Shown in pieces: positions 45,982-55,643 of a stretch of 64,000 nucleotides of DNA (positions within the stretch are counted from its first letter, which is position 1; the number at the start of each line of letters is the position of its first letter). This stretch comes from Nocardia sp. alder85J (GTDB taxonomy: Bacteria > Actinomycetota > Actinomycetes > Mycobacteriales > Mycobacteriaceae), in contig NZ_JAIUCZ020000002.1 in the NCBI RefSeq assembly GCF_020176955.2, forward strand, positions 1,116,001-1,180,000, read 5' to 3'. The position numbers and the translations under genes are program-made. Under the pieces are notes generated by a model. That model made no database searches. It was not told where the DNA came from and worked only from the letters and a program-made list of their open reading frames with translations.

Positions 45982-47649
45982 ATGACCACGCTGCGACAGC
46001 GACTGACCCGGGCACTCGACGCGCGTATGCGCGGCACCGCCCTCGGCCGCCACGAGGTCACGATCGAACGGGATCTGCGCGTCCCGATGGACGACGGCGT
46101 CGAGCTGCTCGGCGACCTGTACCGGCCCGTCGGCGCGGACGGCTCGCTGCCGACCGTCGTCATCCGCGGGCCGTACGGCCGCCGCGGCGCGCTCGGCGGG
46201 GCGGCCCGCGTGCTCGCCTACGAGGGTTTCCCGGTCTTCTTCCAGAGCTGCCGCGGCACCTGGGGCTCGCAGGGCGTGTTCACCCCGCAGATCGACGAGC
46301 AGCGCGACGGCATCGCGACCCACCGCTGGGTGCGCACACAGCCCTGGTTCACCGGCCGGCTCGCGACCTTCGGCGAGAGCTACATGGGCTACACGCAGTG
46401 GGCGGTCGCCGGGAAGATGATGCGCGACGACCCGGACAACGCCCCGGAAGCGCTGGTCCTACAGATCACGATGCCCGACTTCGGCGCGATCACCTGGGAC
46501 AACGGCGCCTTCTCGCTGCGCAACGCGCTCGGCTGGACCGCCATGATGGACCGGATGGCCCGCGGCGGCCTCGCGCTGGTGGGCATCCTGCTGCCGGACC
46601 CCAAACTCCAGCGGGCCTTCGACGCGCTGCCGCTGAGCCACGGCGACTCCGCCGCCACCGGGCACCCGATCCACTGGTACCAGGACTGGCTGCGGCACGA
46701 GCGGCTCACCGACGAGTACTGGACGCAGCAGTCGCACACCGCCTCGGTGCCCGACGTGACCGCGCCCGTCCTCATGATGACCGGGTGGTACGACATCTTC
46801 GCGCCCTGGCAGTTGCGCACCTACCGGCAACTGGTCGAGGCGGGTAATCCGCCGCGACTGACCGTCGGGCCGTGGGGGCACCTGTCGCGTGGCAAAGCCG
46901 TTCCGGCGCACAACGATACGGTCGCCTTCCTGAAGGAGACCTTCACCGGCGCCGACGCCGGCCGGGCGACGCCGGTGCGCGCCTACCAGACCGGCGCGGA
47001 ACAGTGGCACGACCTCGCGGTCTGGCCGCCCGCGGGGGTGGCCGCACAGGGCTGGTCGCTGCACACCGGCGGCGGGCTGGCGACCACACCCGGACCCGAG
47101 GGCGCCACCCGCTACACCTACGACCCCGCGCACCCCACCCCGGCGCTGGGCGGCCCGAGCCTGCTGCCCGCGACCGCACCGGTCGACAACGCCGCGCACG
47201 AGCAGCGCGCGGACGTCGTGGTCTTCCGTTCCGAACCGCTCGCGGCGGACCTGGACATCGCCGGTGAACCGGCCGCCCACCTCCGCATCCGGTCCAGCTC
47301 GCCGAGCTACGACGTGTTCGTCCGCCTCACCGACGTGCACCCCGACGGCCGCTCGATGACCGTCTGCGACGGCATCCGCCGGGTCGGTTCGATCGCCACG
47401 ACCGATCCCGCACCCGACGCCGACGGCTTCCGGGTGGTCGAGGTGCCGCTGTGGCCGGCGTTCCACCGTTTCGCCGCAGGCCATCGGGTCGGCGTCCAGG
47501 TCAGCTCCGGCGCGCACCCGCGCTACGCACGCAACCCCGGTACCGGCGAGCCCGCCTTCGACGCGGCCACCACCGTGGTCGCGCATCAGGAGATCTCGCA
47601 CACCGGCCCCGACGCCTCCCGCATCGACCTGCCGGTCCGGCCTCGATGA
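45982..47649 (+). CDS. CocE/NonD-family hydrolase
   Basis: ATG at 45982 with AAGGAG gives 555 residues. The alpha/beta hydrolase core has S133 in GESYMGY, an acid in MMTGWYDIFAPW and a histidine in GPWGHLSRG. The C-terminal jelly-roll (X-Pro dipeptidyl peptidase C-terminal domain) is present from about residue 370. Family members hydrolyse esters such as cocaine, glutaryl esters or X-Pro peptides. No signal peptide. The next gene overlaps its stop. A symmetric CAGGATTCCTG (45905-45915) with a TATTAT -10 lies upstream. Confidence 0.9.
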   Translation: MTTLRQRLTRALDARMRGTALGRHEVTIERDLRVPMDDGVELLGDLYRPVGADGSLPTVVIRGPYGRRGALGGAARVLAYEGFPVFFQSCRGTWGSQGVFTPQIDEQRDGIATHRWVRTQPWFTGRLATFGESYMGYTQWAVAGKMMRDDPDNAPEALVLQITMPDFGAITWDNGAFSLRNALGWTAMMDRMARGGLALVGILLPDPKLQRAFDALPLSHGDSAATGHPIHWYQDWLRHERLTDEYWTQQSHTASVPDVTAPVLMMTGWYDIFAPWQLRTYRQLVEAGNPPRLTVGPWGHLSRGKAVPAHNDTVAFLKETFTGADAGRATPVRAYQTGAEQWHDLAVWPPAGVAAQGWSLHTGGGLATTPGPEGATRYTYDPAHPTPALGGPSLLPATAPVDNAAHEQRADVVVFRSEPLAADLDIAGEPAAHLRIRSSSPSYDVFVRLTDVHPDGRSMTVCDGIRRVGSIATTDPAPDADGFRVVEVPLWPAFHRFAAGHRVGVQVSSGAHPRYARNPGTGEPAFDAATTVVAHQEISHTGPDASRIDLPVRPR

Positions 47650-48107
47650 CGGCCGAACCGCCGGTCCCCGCACTGGAACCGGCCTTCGTCGTCGAGGCCG
47701 ACCTCGGCCCGCTCGAGGACCACGGCCACACTCGCGCCGGACACCGCCGGGTGGTCCCGATCGTCGGCGGCACCGTCCGCGGCGCCTTCGACGGCCGGAT
47801 CCTGCCCGGCGGCGCGGACTGGCAACTGGTCCGATCCGACGGGGCGGTCGAGATCGACGGCCGCTACACCGCCCGCGCCGACGACGGCGGGCTGCTGTAC
47901 CTGCACGCCGTCGGAATCCGTAGTGGCGCACCCGAAGTGCTGGCCGCGCTGCTGCGCGGCGAGCCGGTCGACCCCGCGGACTACTACTTCCGCACGGTCG
48001 TCACCCTCGAGTCGGCCACCCACCCGCAGTTCCAGCAGTCCCTGTTCGTCGCCTCCTGCGTCCGCGAGGCGACCCGCGTCCGCTACACCGCCTACCGCCT
48101 CACCTGA
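47646..48107 (+). CDS. DUF3237 family protein
   Basis: ATG at 47646 overlaps the CocE-type gene's stop (ATGA), giving 153 residues. The sequence has the DUF3237 pattern: HRRVVPIVGGTVRGAFDGRILPGGADWQLVRSDG, then DGRYTARADDG and DYYFRTVVTLESATH. The family folds as a beta barrel and is often next to hydrolases or ring-cleaving enzymes; its reaction is not known to me. Tight coupling implies a joint function with the hydrolase. Confidence 0.85.
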   Translation: MTAEPPVPALEPAFVVEADLGPLEDHGHTRAGHRRVVPIVGGTVRGAFDGRILPGGADWQLVRSDGAVEIDGRYTARADDGGLLYLHAVGIRSGAPEVLAALLRGEPVDPADYYFRTVVTLESATHPQFQQSLFVASCVREATRVRYTAYRLT

Positions 48108-48436
48108 CGAATTCCGTTGCGGACCAACATTTTCGGCACCATCCCGCATCCGTCTCGCCCGTCGGGCCACGGCCGTGGGCGATCGCCACGAGACCGCACC
48201 GTCCGGTCGAATGCGGGCCGGCGGCTCGGATCGCCTACTGTGCCGGACCGTCCGGACCGGGGGCGATCGGGCCCGGCGATCGGTCTCGGCGGCGGGGCCG
48301 AAACGTGGTCACGTGCAGCGGCTTCCACGCTGGCCGATCCTGGACTCGGCTGTCGATGATGTCTCGACGCATCGGCACAGAGAAGCGGATGTCGCTGTCG
48401 CGCCGCCGAATTCACGGCCGAATTCGTGCCCGCCGG
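48108..48436. other. Intergenic region without recognisable gene
   Basis: About 330 bases between convergent genes. It holds only Arg/Gly-rich frames and no strong hairpin with a T tract. Nothing else is seen. Confidence 0.5.
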
Positions 48437-49324
48437 TCAGGCCGTGGCGCGGGCGACCACCTCCGTGGCTGCGGGTTTCGCTGCGCTCATGGGCAATCCG
48501 AGGATGTCACGCCCGGCCCGGCGACCGTAGGCGTGGGTATCGATACGGACGGTGGTCAGCGCCGGTCGCCGCAGTGCCCCCGCCACCGAATCACCCAGGC
48601 CGATCACGGCGACGTCGCGCGACCCGGCGGCGAGCGCGGCCAGGGCCAGTTCGTCGTTGAGGGCGGCGATCGCGGTGACCTCGGCGGGCAGGGTGAGGGG
48701 AGGCAGCGGGTCCTCGGCCGGATCGAATCGCAGCACGGCGTCCACCTGCATGCCCAGAGCCGTTGCGGCGGAACGGATGTGCTCGGTCATGAGCGCCCCG
48801 AGCGGATCGGCCGGCGGTCCGGCCGCGACCGCGAGGTGGCGGTGGCCGCGGCCGTGCAGATAGCCGATCTGGGTGGCGTAGTGCGCGGCCATGCCGTCGA
48901 TCCAGCCGCCGTCGGCGGTCGCCCGGTCCGGGCGGTCGTACAGGGCGGGCAGGTCGATCACCGCGCGCGGGCTCAGCGACTCGATGGCGGCCCGCCGGTC
49001 GGCCTGCCCCGGCCCGGTGAACGAAACCAGCAGGGTGTGACCGTGATTCGCGAGTTCCTCGCCGAGCCCCCGGACGAAGTTCTCCAGCAGCCGGGCCCAC
49101 AGCAGGCCACCGGCCTCCACCACCACCAGCCGCGAATTGCCCTCGCGCAGCGCGCGAGCCAGCGAATGCGGGACGTAGCCCAGTTCGGCGGCGGCGCGGC
49201 GCACCCGGTCCCGGGTCGGCTCGGGGATGCTCTGGCCCGGCGCCGCGTTCAGGACGAAACTCACGGTCGCCGGTGACACCCCGGCGTGCGCCGCGACGTC
49301 GCGCAGTGTGACGCGTCTGGCCAT
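48437..49324 (-). CDS. LacI-family repressor
   Basis: The 295-residue protein has the LacI HTH and hinge (TLRDVAAHAGVSPATVSFVLN, RAAAELGYVPHSLARAL) and a periplasmic-binding-protein-like effector domain, somewhat shorter than the usual 330-340 residues. It is divergent from a zinc alcohol dehydrogenase gene; a perfect 18-base palindrome lies between (49366-49383). It should repress both and respond to a sugar or polyol. Confidence 0.9.
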   Translation of the reverse strand: MARRVTLRDVAAHAGVSPATVSFVLNAAPGQSIPEPTRDRVRRAAAELGYVPHSLARALREGNSRLVVVEAGGLLWARLLENFVRGLGEELANHGHTLLVSFTGPGQADRRAAIESLSPRAVIDLPALYDRPDRATADGGWIDGMAAHYATQIGYLHGRGHRHLAVAAGPPADPLGALMTEHIRSAATALGMQVDAVLRFDPAEDPLPPLTLPAEVTAIAALNDELALAALAAGSRDVAVIGLGDSVAGALRRPALTTVRIDTHAYGRRAGRDILGLPMSAAKPAATEVVARATA

Positions 49325-49365
49325 CCCTACCTCTCGAATCCTCCGCTCGCCGATGCTAGCCTACC

Positions 49366-49383
49366 TACTAAATCGATTTAGTA
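49366..49383. promoter_or_regulatory. LacI operator, perfect 18-bp palindrome
   Basis: TACTAAATCGATTTAGTA is perfectly symmetric with a central CG, as LacI-family operators are, and sits 18 bases upstream of the dehydrogenase ATG. Confidence 0.8.
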
Positions 49384-49400
49384 ACCGTAGGGAGACGTCG

Positions 49401-50417
49401 ATGAAGACGGTGACCGTGACCGCGCCGGATCGGACCGAGATCCAGGAGGTCGAACCGCCCGAGGTGGGCCCGGCGGACCTGGTCGTGCAGATGAAGGCGT
49501 GCGGCATCTGCGGCTCGGACATGCTCTACATCCACGTCGGCGGCATCCCGCCGCGCCAGGGCGACACCCGGCTCGGGCACGAGCCGGCCGGTGAGGTGAT
49601 CCGGGTCGGGGCCGAGGTGGAGGGTGTGCAGGTCGGCGACCACGTGGTGATCAACCCGATGGCCGCCGTCGACGGCATGATCGGCAACGGCGGCGCCCAG
49701 GGCGGGCTGTCGGATGTGCTGGTACTGCGCGACGCCCGGCCCGGCGTCCAGTTCCGCGTGGTGCCCAAGGAGATCCCGTGGCACGTCGTCGCGCTCAACG
49801 AGCCGATGGCCGTGGCCTATCACGGGGTCAACCGGTCCGGCGCGGGCGTCGGCACCAAGGCCGTGGTGTTCGGCGCGGGCCCGGTCGGCCTCGGCGCCGC
49901 CATCGGCCTGAAATCCAAGGGCGCCGAGCATGTGGTGGTCGTCGATGTGGTGCCCAACCGGCTGGACAAGGCCGTGAAGGTCGGCGCCGACGCGGTGATC
50001 AACTCCGCCGAGGAGGACGTGATCGAGCGCCTGAAGCAGTTGCACGGCGAGGTGCCGGGGTTCATGGGCCGCGCGAACCGGCCCGCCACCGACGTCTACA
50101 TCGACGCCGCCGGTGTGCCCGCGGTGATCGAGACGGCGCTGCGGGCGATGCGGCACCGCGGCGTGCTCACCGTCATCGCCGTGCACAAGAAGCCGGTGCC
50201 GATCGACTTCCAGGAGATCCTGACCACCGAGGTCGACATCCGGATGTCGATGGGCTACCCCACCGAGATCTTCGAGGTCACCGACTCGATCATCGCGGAC
50301 TGGGACAAGTATCAGCACATCGTCAGCGATGTGGTCCCGTTCGCCGAGGTCGAGCGTGGATTGCGGCTCGCGGCCACCCCGGGCGCGACCGACAAGGTCG
50401 TCATCACCTTCGACTGA
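49401..50417 (+). CDS. Zinc-dependent alcohol/polyol dehydrogenase (MDR family)
   Basis: The 338-residue protein has the catalytic zinc site C37-G-S-D and H60-E61 (GHEPAGEV), and the NAD-binding VVFGAGPVGLGAAIGLK followed by VVVDVVPNR. The four-cysteine structural zinc lobe is absent (INPMAAVDGMIG instead), as in sorbitol or threonine-type relatives. A GGGAGA ribosome site precedes the ATG. Control by the divergent LacI repressor suggests a sugar alcohol or related substrate. Its 3' end overlaps the next gene's end by 14 bases. Confidence 0.9.
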   Translation: MKTVTVTAPDRTEIQEVEPPEVGPADLVVQMKACGICGSDMLYIHVGGIPPRQGDTRLGHEPAGEVIRVGAEVEGVQVGDHVVINPMAAVDGMIGNGGAQGGLSDVLVLRDARPGVQFRVVPKEIPWHVVALNEPMAVAYHGVNRSGAGVGTKAVVFGAGPVGLGAAIGLKSKGAEHVVVVDVVPNRLDKAVKVGADAVINSAEEDVIERLKQLHGEVPGFMGRANRPATDVYIDAAGVPAVIETALRAMRHRGVLTVIAVHKKPVPIDFQEILTTEVDIRMSMGYPTEIFEVTDSIIADWDKYQHIVSDVVPFAEVERGLRLAATPGATDKVVITFD

Positions 50418-51891
50418 ACCGGCGCTGCCGGGCCGGTGGCCGCGCCTGCTCGGCGGCGCCGGTGATGTTGCGGGCCATCCCGCCGAAGACGATCGCGTGG
50501 AACGGCGCGATCGCCTTCCAGTACAGATGCCCGGCCAGGCCGTGCGGCTCGAACAGCGCACGCTGATGGTAGGTCGCGCCGGACCCGTCGGGTTCCACCG
50601 ACAGCTCCAGCCAGGCCCGGCCGGGCACCCGCATCTCCGCGCGCAACCGCAGCAGCCGGGGGCGGTCCAGCCGTTCGACCCGCCACCAGTCCAGCGCCTC
50701 GCCCTCGTGCAGCCGGTGCGGATCCCGGCGGCCGCGACGCAGTCCGGCGCCGCCGAGGAACCGGTCGATCCAGCCCCGCAGCGACCAGGCCAGCGGGAAC
50801 GAATACCACCCGTGCTCCCCGCCGATGGCCTCCAGCACCGACCACACGGTGGCCGGATCGGCGCCGGTGCGCCGGCTGCGCACGTCGCTGTACAGCGAAC
50901 CGCCGGACCAGTCCGGGTCGGTGGGCAGCGAATCCGACGGCGCGCCGGGCACAGTCGCGTCGGACCAGCGGGTCGGCACGTCCAGATCGCGAATCCGCCG
51001 CAGCGCCAGCTCGACCGCGCGACGGTAGCCGGTGAGCCCGCCCGGCGGGTCCGGAATATGGTGCGCGATACCGTGTTCCCGGCAGACGGCATCGTTGATC
51101 AGGGATTCGATCAGCGGGACGGCGATCGAACGCGGCACCGGGGTCACCAGATTCACCCACTGCGCCGACAGCCACGGGGTCAGCACCGGCACCGGCAGGA
51201 TGCCGCGCCGGGGCAGGCCCGCCACCTCCGCGTACTCGCGCATCATCCCGGCGTAGGTCAGCACGTCCGGTCCGCCGATGTCGAAGGCTCCCGCGAAATC
51301 GCCGGGCACCGCCGCGGCCCGGGTCAGGTAGTACAGCACGTCGCGCACCGCGATGGGCTGGATGGCATTGCGCACCCAGCGCGGGGTGACCATGACCGGC
51401 AGCCGTTCGGTGAGATAGCGCAGGATCTCGAAACTGGCCGAACCGGACCCGATGATCACCGCGGCCTGGAACACCACCGCGGGCACCGGCCCGGACGCCA
51501 GTATCCGCCCGACCTCGGCCCGGGAAGCCAGATGCCGGGACATCCGCTGCCCTTCCGGCACGATGCCGCCGAGGTACACGATGCGCCGCACCCCGGCCAT
51601 CGCCGCGGCGTCGGCCAGCGACTGCGCCGCCTGCCGGTCGACGGTGACGAAATCCGAGCGGGTCAGCGAATGCACCAGGTAGTAGGCGATCTCCTGTCCC
51701 GCCAGCGCCGCCCGCAGGTCCGCGCCGGAGGTCACATCGCCGCGCACGATCTCGACCAGGTCGTGCCAGGGCGCGTCGGCGAGTTTGCCGGGCGTGCGGG
51801 CGACCACCCGGACGGTGTGCCCGGCCGCCAGCAGTTCCGGCACCAGCCGCCCGCCGATGTAGCCGGTCGCGCCGAAGACGACGCACCGCAT
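50404..51891 (-). CDS. NAD(P)-binding SDR fused to DUF2867 domain
   Basis: Start at 51891 with CAGGAGG gives 495 residues. Residues 1-290 are an atypical (NmrA-like) SDR with VFGATGYIGGRLV; residues 340-480 are a DUF2867 / SRPBCC-like domain (YSDVRSRRTGADPATVWSVLEAIGGEHGWY, then LWRVERLDRPRLLRLRAEM-like strands). The fusion is widespread in actinobacteria and of unknown reaction. It is convergent with the dehydrogenase gene. Confidence 0.85.
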   Translation of the reverse strand: MRCVVFGATGYIGGRLVPELLAAGHTVRVVARTPGKLADAPWHDLVEIVRGDVTSGADLRAALAGQEIAYYLVHSLTRSDFVTVDRQAAQSLADAAAMAGVRRIVYLGGIVPEGQRMSRHLASRAEVGRILASGPVPAVVFQAAVIIGSGSASFEILRYLTERLPVMVTPRWVRNAIQPIAVRDVLYYLTRAAAVPGDFAGAFDIGGPDVLTYAGMMREYAEVAGLPRRGILPVPVLTPWLSAQWVNLVTPVPRSIAVPLIESLINDAVCREHGIAHHIPDPPGGLTGYRRAVELALRRIRDLDVPTRWSDATVPGAPSDSLPTDPDWSGGSLYSDVRSRRTGADPATVWSVLEAIGGEHGWYSFPLAWSLRGWIDRFLGGAGLRRGRRDPHRLHEGEALDWWRVERLDRPRLLRLRAEMRVPGRAWLELSVEPDGSGATYHQRALFEPHGLAGHLYWKAIAPFHAIVFGGMARNITGAAEQARPPARQRRFSRR

Positions 51892-52043
51892 CCGAACCAC
51901 CTCCTGCCGCACCCGTTCGACGTGGTCCGGACCACCCTATCCGGCCTTCGGGAATTTCGGCTACCGGTCAGCAACGATCGGGGTATCGTGGTACCTCAGG
52001 TCCGGGTCACCGATGACCCGATCCAGAAATCCATGAGCATTCG

Positions 52044-55000
52044 ATGACCGAAATCGACAGCGCCGCCACTGCGCGGGACAGGTCCACCAGGGTCCGTTCG
52101 GAACTGGTGGCCGGGGGTTTCGACGGCCCGGAGGAGATCGGGCGCGGCGGCTTCGGCATCGTCTACCGCTGCCGCGAGTCCCGGTCGGACCGGCTGGTCG
52201 CGGTCAAACTACTGCTGTCGGAGGTGTACGGCGACGAACGGGCACGATTCGTCCGCGAACAACGCGCGCTGGGCCGGTTGTCCGGCCATCCGCACATCGT
52301 CGCGGTGCTGCGGGCCGATCTCACGGCCGGCGGCCGTCCCTACCTCGTGATGCCGTACCACGCGCAAGGTTCACTGGATCGCGTACTGCGCGCGAACGGT
52401 CCGTTGCGCTGGCCCGACGCGGTATCGATCGGGGTGCGGATGGCCGGGGCGCTGGCCGCGGCGCACGCGCTCGGCATCGTGCACGGTGACGTCAAGCCGG
52501 CCAACATCCTGCTCACCGACTACGGCGAACCCCAGCTGTCGGACTTCGGCATCGCCCGCTCGCGCGACGACACGGTGACGACCGTGCCGGTCCGTGGCAC
52601 CCCCGCGTTCACCGCGCCGGAAGTCCTCGACGGTGCCGCACCGACCGCCGTCGCGGACGTCTACGGCCTCGGCGCCACGCTGTACTACCTGGTCACCGGC
52701 CATTCTCCCGCGGACCGCCCCGGCGGTGCGGCCGGTGGGTTCGGCCCCGACCTGCACGCCCACGTCGTCCCCGGCGCGGTGGGCGACGTACTCGCGGCCG
52801 CGCTGGCGCCCGATCCCGCCGACCGACCGGCCACGGCCGTCGCATTCGGTGAAATGTTGCGCGACGTGCAACGGGCCACCGGCCGGCCCGTCGACGGGAT
52901 GGCCGCGCCACCCCGCCGCGACGGCGTCGGGCCCCGCGGCGGTGATACCGGTCTGCCCGGCAGAGGTGGCGGTCCGCGCCGCGAGGGCGTCGGGCCCCGC
53001 GGCGGTGATACCGGTCTGCCCGGCAGAGGTGGCGGTCCCCGCCGCGACGGCGCCGGGCCCCGCGGCGGTGATACCGGTCTGCCCGGCAGAGGTGGCGGTC
53101 CGCGCCGCGAGGGCGTCGGGTCGCACGGTGGTGGCCCCGGACAGCACGAGGGTGGCGGTGGGTCGCACGGTGTGGACGGCGCTAAGCCGGCGCCGGTGCC
53201 GGTGCCTCCGGCTGGGGCATCGCCGCCGGTCGCGCTCACCGATTTGCGCCCGCCGGTCGCGTCGCGGTCGCTCATCGACCGCACCCGCCTGCTGGACATC
53301 CTGCGCGCGGCCGGGCGGCGGCGGCTGGTCGTCATCCACGGTCCGGCGGGGTTCGGCAAGACCACGCTGGCGATCCAGTGGGCGCACGAACTGCGGTCGG
53401 CGGGGGTGCCGGTGGCCTGGCTGACCGCCGACGAGGACGACGACGACCTGGTCTGGTTCCTCTCCCACCTGATCGAGGCCCTGCGCCGGGTGCGCCCGGA
53501 GCTGGCCCGCGAACTCGGCGCCCTGCTGGAGGAGCGGTCCTCCAATGCCACCCGGTCGGTGCTGGCGGCGCTGATCGACGAGATCCATCGCGGCGGGCAG
53601 CGGATCGCGCTGGTCATCGACGACTGGCATCGGGTGCACGGCCGCCGGACCCGCGTCGCGGTCGACTATCTGCTGGAACACGGCTGTCACCATCTGCAAC
53701 TCGTCGTGGTCGGCCGCAGCCGCGCGGGGCTACCTATGAGCAAACTCAGGGTCGCGGGGGAACTGGTCGAGATCGACACCGCCCAGCTGCGCTTCGACGC
53801 CGCCGAGACCGACGCCTTCCTGGTCGGGGCCAGCGGCCTGGAGCTGACCGCCGACGAGGTGGCCCGCATCCGCGAATCGACCGAGGGCTGGGCGGCCGGG
53901 CTACGCCTGGCCCAGCTGTCGCTGTCCGGGCGGGAGGATCCGAGCGGGTTCATCGACAATCTCAGCGGCCGCCACCACGCCATCGGTGAATACCTCACCG
54001 AGAACGTCCTCGACTCGCTCGAACCGCCGCTGCTGGACTTCCTGATGACGACCTCGATCACCAGCCGCATCTGCGCCGGCCTGGCCACCGCGCTGTCCGG
54101 CCGCGCCGACAGCGCGGAACTGCTCGACCAGGTCGCCGACCGGAACCTGTTCCTGCACCGGGAGGAGACCGACGACGGCGAGTGGTTCCGCTACCACCGC
54201 CTGTTCGCCGATCACCTGCAACGCCGGCTCGGCTACTGGGATCCCGATCGCGTGCAGGTGCTGCATGCCCGTGCCGGTGACTGGTTCGCCGAACACGGCA
54301 AGCTGGTCGAGGCGGTCGATCACGCGCTCGCCGCCGGTGATCCGGAACGCGCGGTGGATCTCGTCGAACAGCACGTGATGCCGCTGCTGCTGAATTCCCG
54401 GATGGCCACCATCCTGGGGCTGATGGCGAAACTTCCCGCCTCCCTGACCGATCTGCGCCCGCGACTGCAACTGGCCGCCGCCTGGGCGAACGTCGGACTG
54501 GAACGCGGCCTGCGGGTGCACGGCGCGGTGCGCAAGATCGACGCCGCGATCGAGGCATCGCACGTCCCCGAACCGCAGGCGACCGCGTACCGGGTGGAGG
54601 CCGCCCTGGTCGTCGGCATGGAGGAGTACGTCGCCGACCGGCTGGAGAACCTGCCGGACATTGTCCCCGAACACCTCGATTCCCTGGACAACCTGGTGGT
54701 GGCGCTGACCGCGTGCGACCTCGCCGCCGTCGACGCCCTGAACCGGTTCGACTTCGCGGGCGTGCGGCACTGGCACGCGATGTCGCTGCGCTACGGCCGC
54801 ACCCTGCCCTCGCTGTCGGTGATGCACAGCCACTGCATCGCGGGCCTGGCCGAGGTGGAGCAGGTGCATCCGCACGTCGCCGAACGGCATTTCACCACCG
54901 CCTTCGCCTCGATATCGCCGGGATCGGAACTGGTGGACCGGGCGACCGAACTGGCCGGTGCGTATCTCGGCGATCTGCGCTACCGGCAGAACCGCCTGGA

Positions 55001-55631
55001 CGAGGCCGAGGAGTTGCTGGCCGCGGTGGTCCGCGGGCCGTGCGAGCCACGCGGCGCCGAGGTCGCCCTCGCCGCATACGGTACCGGTGCCCGGCTCGCG
55101 GCGATCCGCGGCGAACTGGACCGTGCGGAGGAACTGCTGACCGCCGGGGAACGGATGGCGCAGGAGCGGTCGCTGCCGCGGCTGTCCGCGCGCCTGACCA
55201 ACGAGCGGCTCCGCATCGGCCTGCCGATCCCGGCCGAGGTCCGGGACCGGTTGCTGAATCTGCCGCTGTATCGTAAGCAGCACACCAGGATTCGGGCCGC
55301 ACTCGCCGAACTCGCCCAGGAGTCCGCGATCCGGATGCTGCTCGCCGACGGCACCTCGTCCGCCGTGGCGGCCGCCTGTGCCCGCGCGGAGGTGATGTAC
55401 CGGGAGATCGGCGCCCAGAACCGCCCGCGCGGACTGGTCGACGCGAGCCTGCTCTACGCCTGCTGCCTGTGGACCGCCGGTGATCACGAGACCGCCTGTG
55501 CGATAGCGGGTCCCGCGCTGTCGGTGTGCGTCGAGGGTGGCGTCCCCCGCCTCGCCCAGGACGCGGGCGCCGCGATGACCGAGATCAGCGCTGCGGTTGG
55601 CCCGAATCGGCTGCCGCACTTGGGTTCCTGA
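52044..55631 (+). CDS. PknK-like Ser/Thr kinase with MalT-type ATPase and TPR-like domain
   Basis: The 1195-residue protein starts with a Hanks-type kinase: glycine loop GRGGFGIVYRC, K55, H147-G148-D149-V-K151 and DFG 167-169. The arginine before the catalytic Asp is Gly, a non-RD kinase. A collagen-like repeat linker follows at 291-375. Then comes a STAND/MalT-type ATPase with Walker A GPAGFGKTT (433-441) and VIDDWH, and a long helical repeat region. No LuxR HTH is seen at the end. This is the layout of mycobacterial PknK, a signalling kinase. A paralogue lies convergent, 12 bases away. Confidence 0.88.
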   Translation: MTEIDSAATARDRSTRVRSELVAGGFDGPEEIGRGGFGIVYRCRESRSDRLVAVKLLLSEVYGDERARFVREQRALGRLSGHPHIVAVLRADLTAGGRPYLVMPYHAQGSLDRVLRANGPLRWPDAVSIGVRMAGALAAAHALGIVHGDVKPANILLTDYGEPQLSDFGIARSRDDTVTTVPVRGTPAFTAPEVLDGAAPTAVADVYGLGATLYYLVTGHSPADRPGGAAGGFGPDLHAHVVPGAVGDVLAAALAPDPADRPATAVAFGEMLRDVQRATGRPVDGMAAPPRRDGVGPRGGDTGLPGRGGGPRREGVGPRGGDTGLPGRGGGPRRDGAGPRGGDTGLPGRGGGPRREGVGSHGGGPGQHEGGGGSHGVDGAKPAPVPVPPAGASPPVALTDLRPPVASRSLIDRTRLLDILRAAGRRRLVVIHGPAGFGKTTLAIQWAHELRSAGVPVAWLTADEDDDDLVWFLSHLIEALRRVRPELARELGALLEERSSNATRSVLAALIDEIHRGGQRIALVIDDWHRVHGRRTRVAVDYLLEHGCHHLQLVVVGRSRAGLPMSKLRVAGELVEIDTAQLRFDAAETDAFLVGASGLELTADEVARIRESTEGWAAGLRLAQLSLSGREDPSGFIDNLSGRHHAIGEYLTENVLDSLEPPLLDFLMTTSITSRICAGLATALSGRADSAELLDQVADRNLFLHREETDDGEWFRYHRLFADHLQRRLGYWDPDRVQVLHARAGDWFAEHGKLVEAVDHALAAGDPERAVDLVEQHVMPLLLNSRMATILGLMAKLPASLTDLRPRLQLAAAWANVGLERGLRVHGAVRKIDAAIEASHVPEPQATAYRVEAALVVGMEEYVADRLENLPDIVPEHLDSLDNLVVALTACDLAAVDALNRFDFAGVRHWHAMSLRYGRTLPSLSVMHSHCIAGLAEVEQVHPHVAERHFTTAFASISPGSELVDRATELAGAYLGDLRYRQNRLDEAEELLAAVVRGPCEPRGAEVALAAYGTGARLAAIRGELDRAEELLTAGERMAQERSLPRLSARLTNERLRIGLPIPAEVRDRLLNLPLYRKQHTRIRAALAELAQESAIRMLLADGTSSAVAAACARAEVMYREIGAQNRPRGLVDASLLYACCLWTAGDHETACAIAGPALSVCVEGGVPRLAQDAGAAMTEISAAVGPNRLPHLGS
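52914..53162 (+). repeat. 63-bp tandem repeat, collagen-like linker in the kinase gene
   Basis: Three 63-base units (52914, 52977, 53040) and a degenerate fourth encode 21 residues each, of the form RR[DE]GVGPRGGDTGLPGRGGGP. The units are nearly identical in DNA, so copy number should vary between strains. They lie exactly between the kinase and ATPase domains and would form a flexible or collagen-like spacer. Confidence 0.9.
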
Positions 55632-55643
55632 AACCGCGGCGGA

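Noticed and set aside
52914..53162. Tandem repeat as a possible CRISPR array
   Set aside because: Units are contiguous without unique spacers and stay in frame within the kinase gene.
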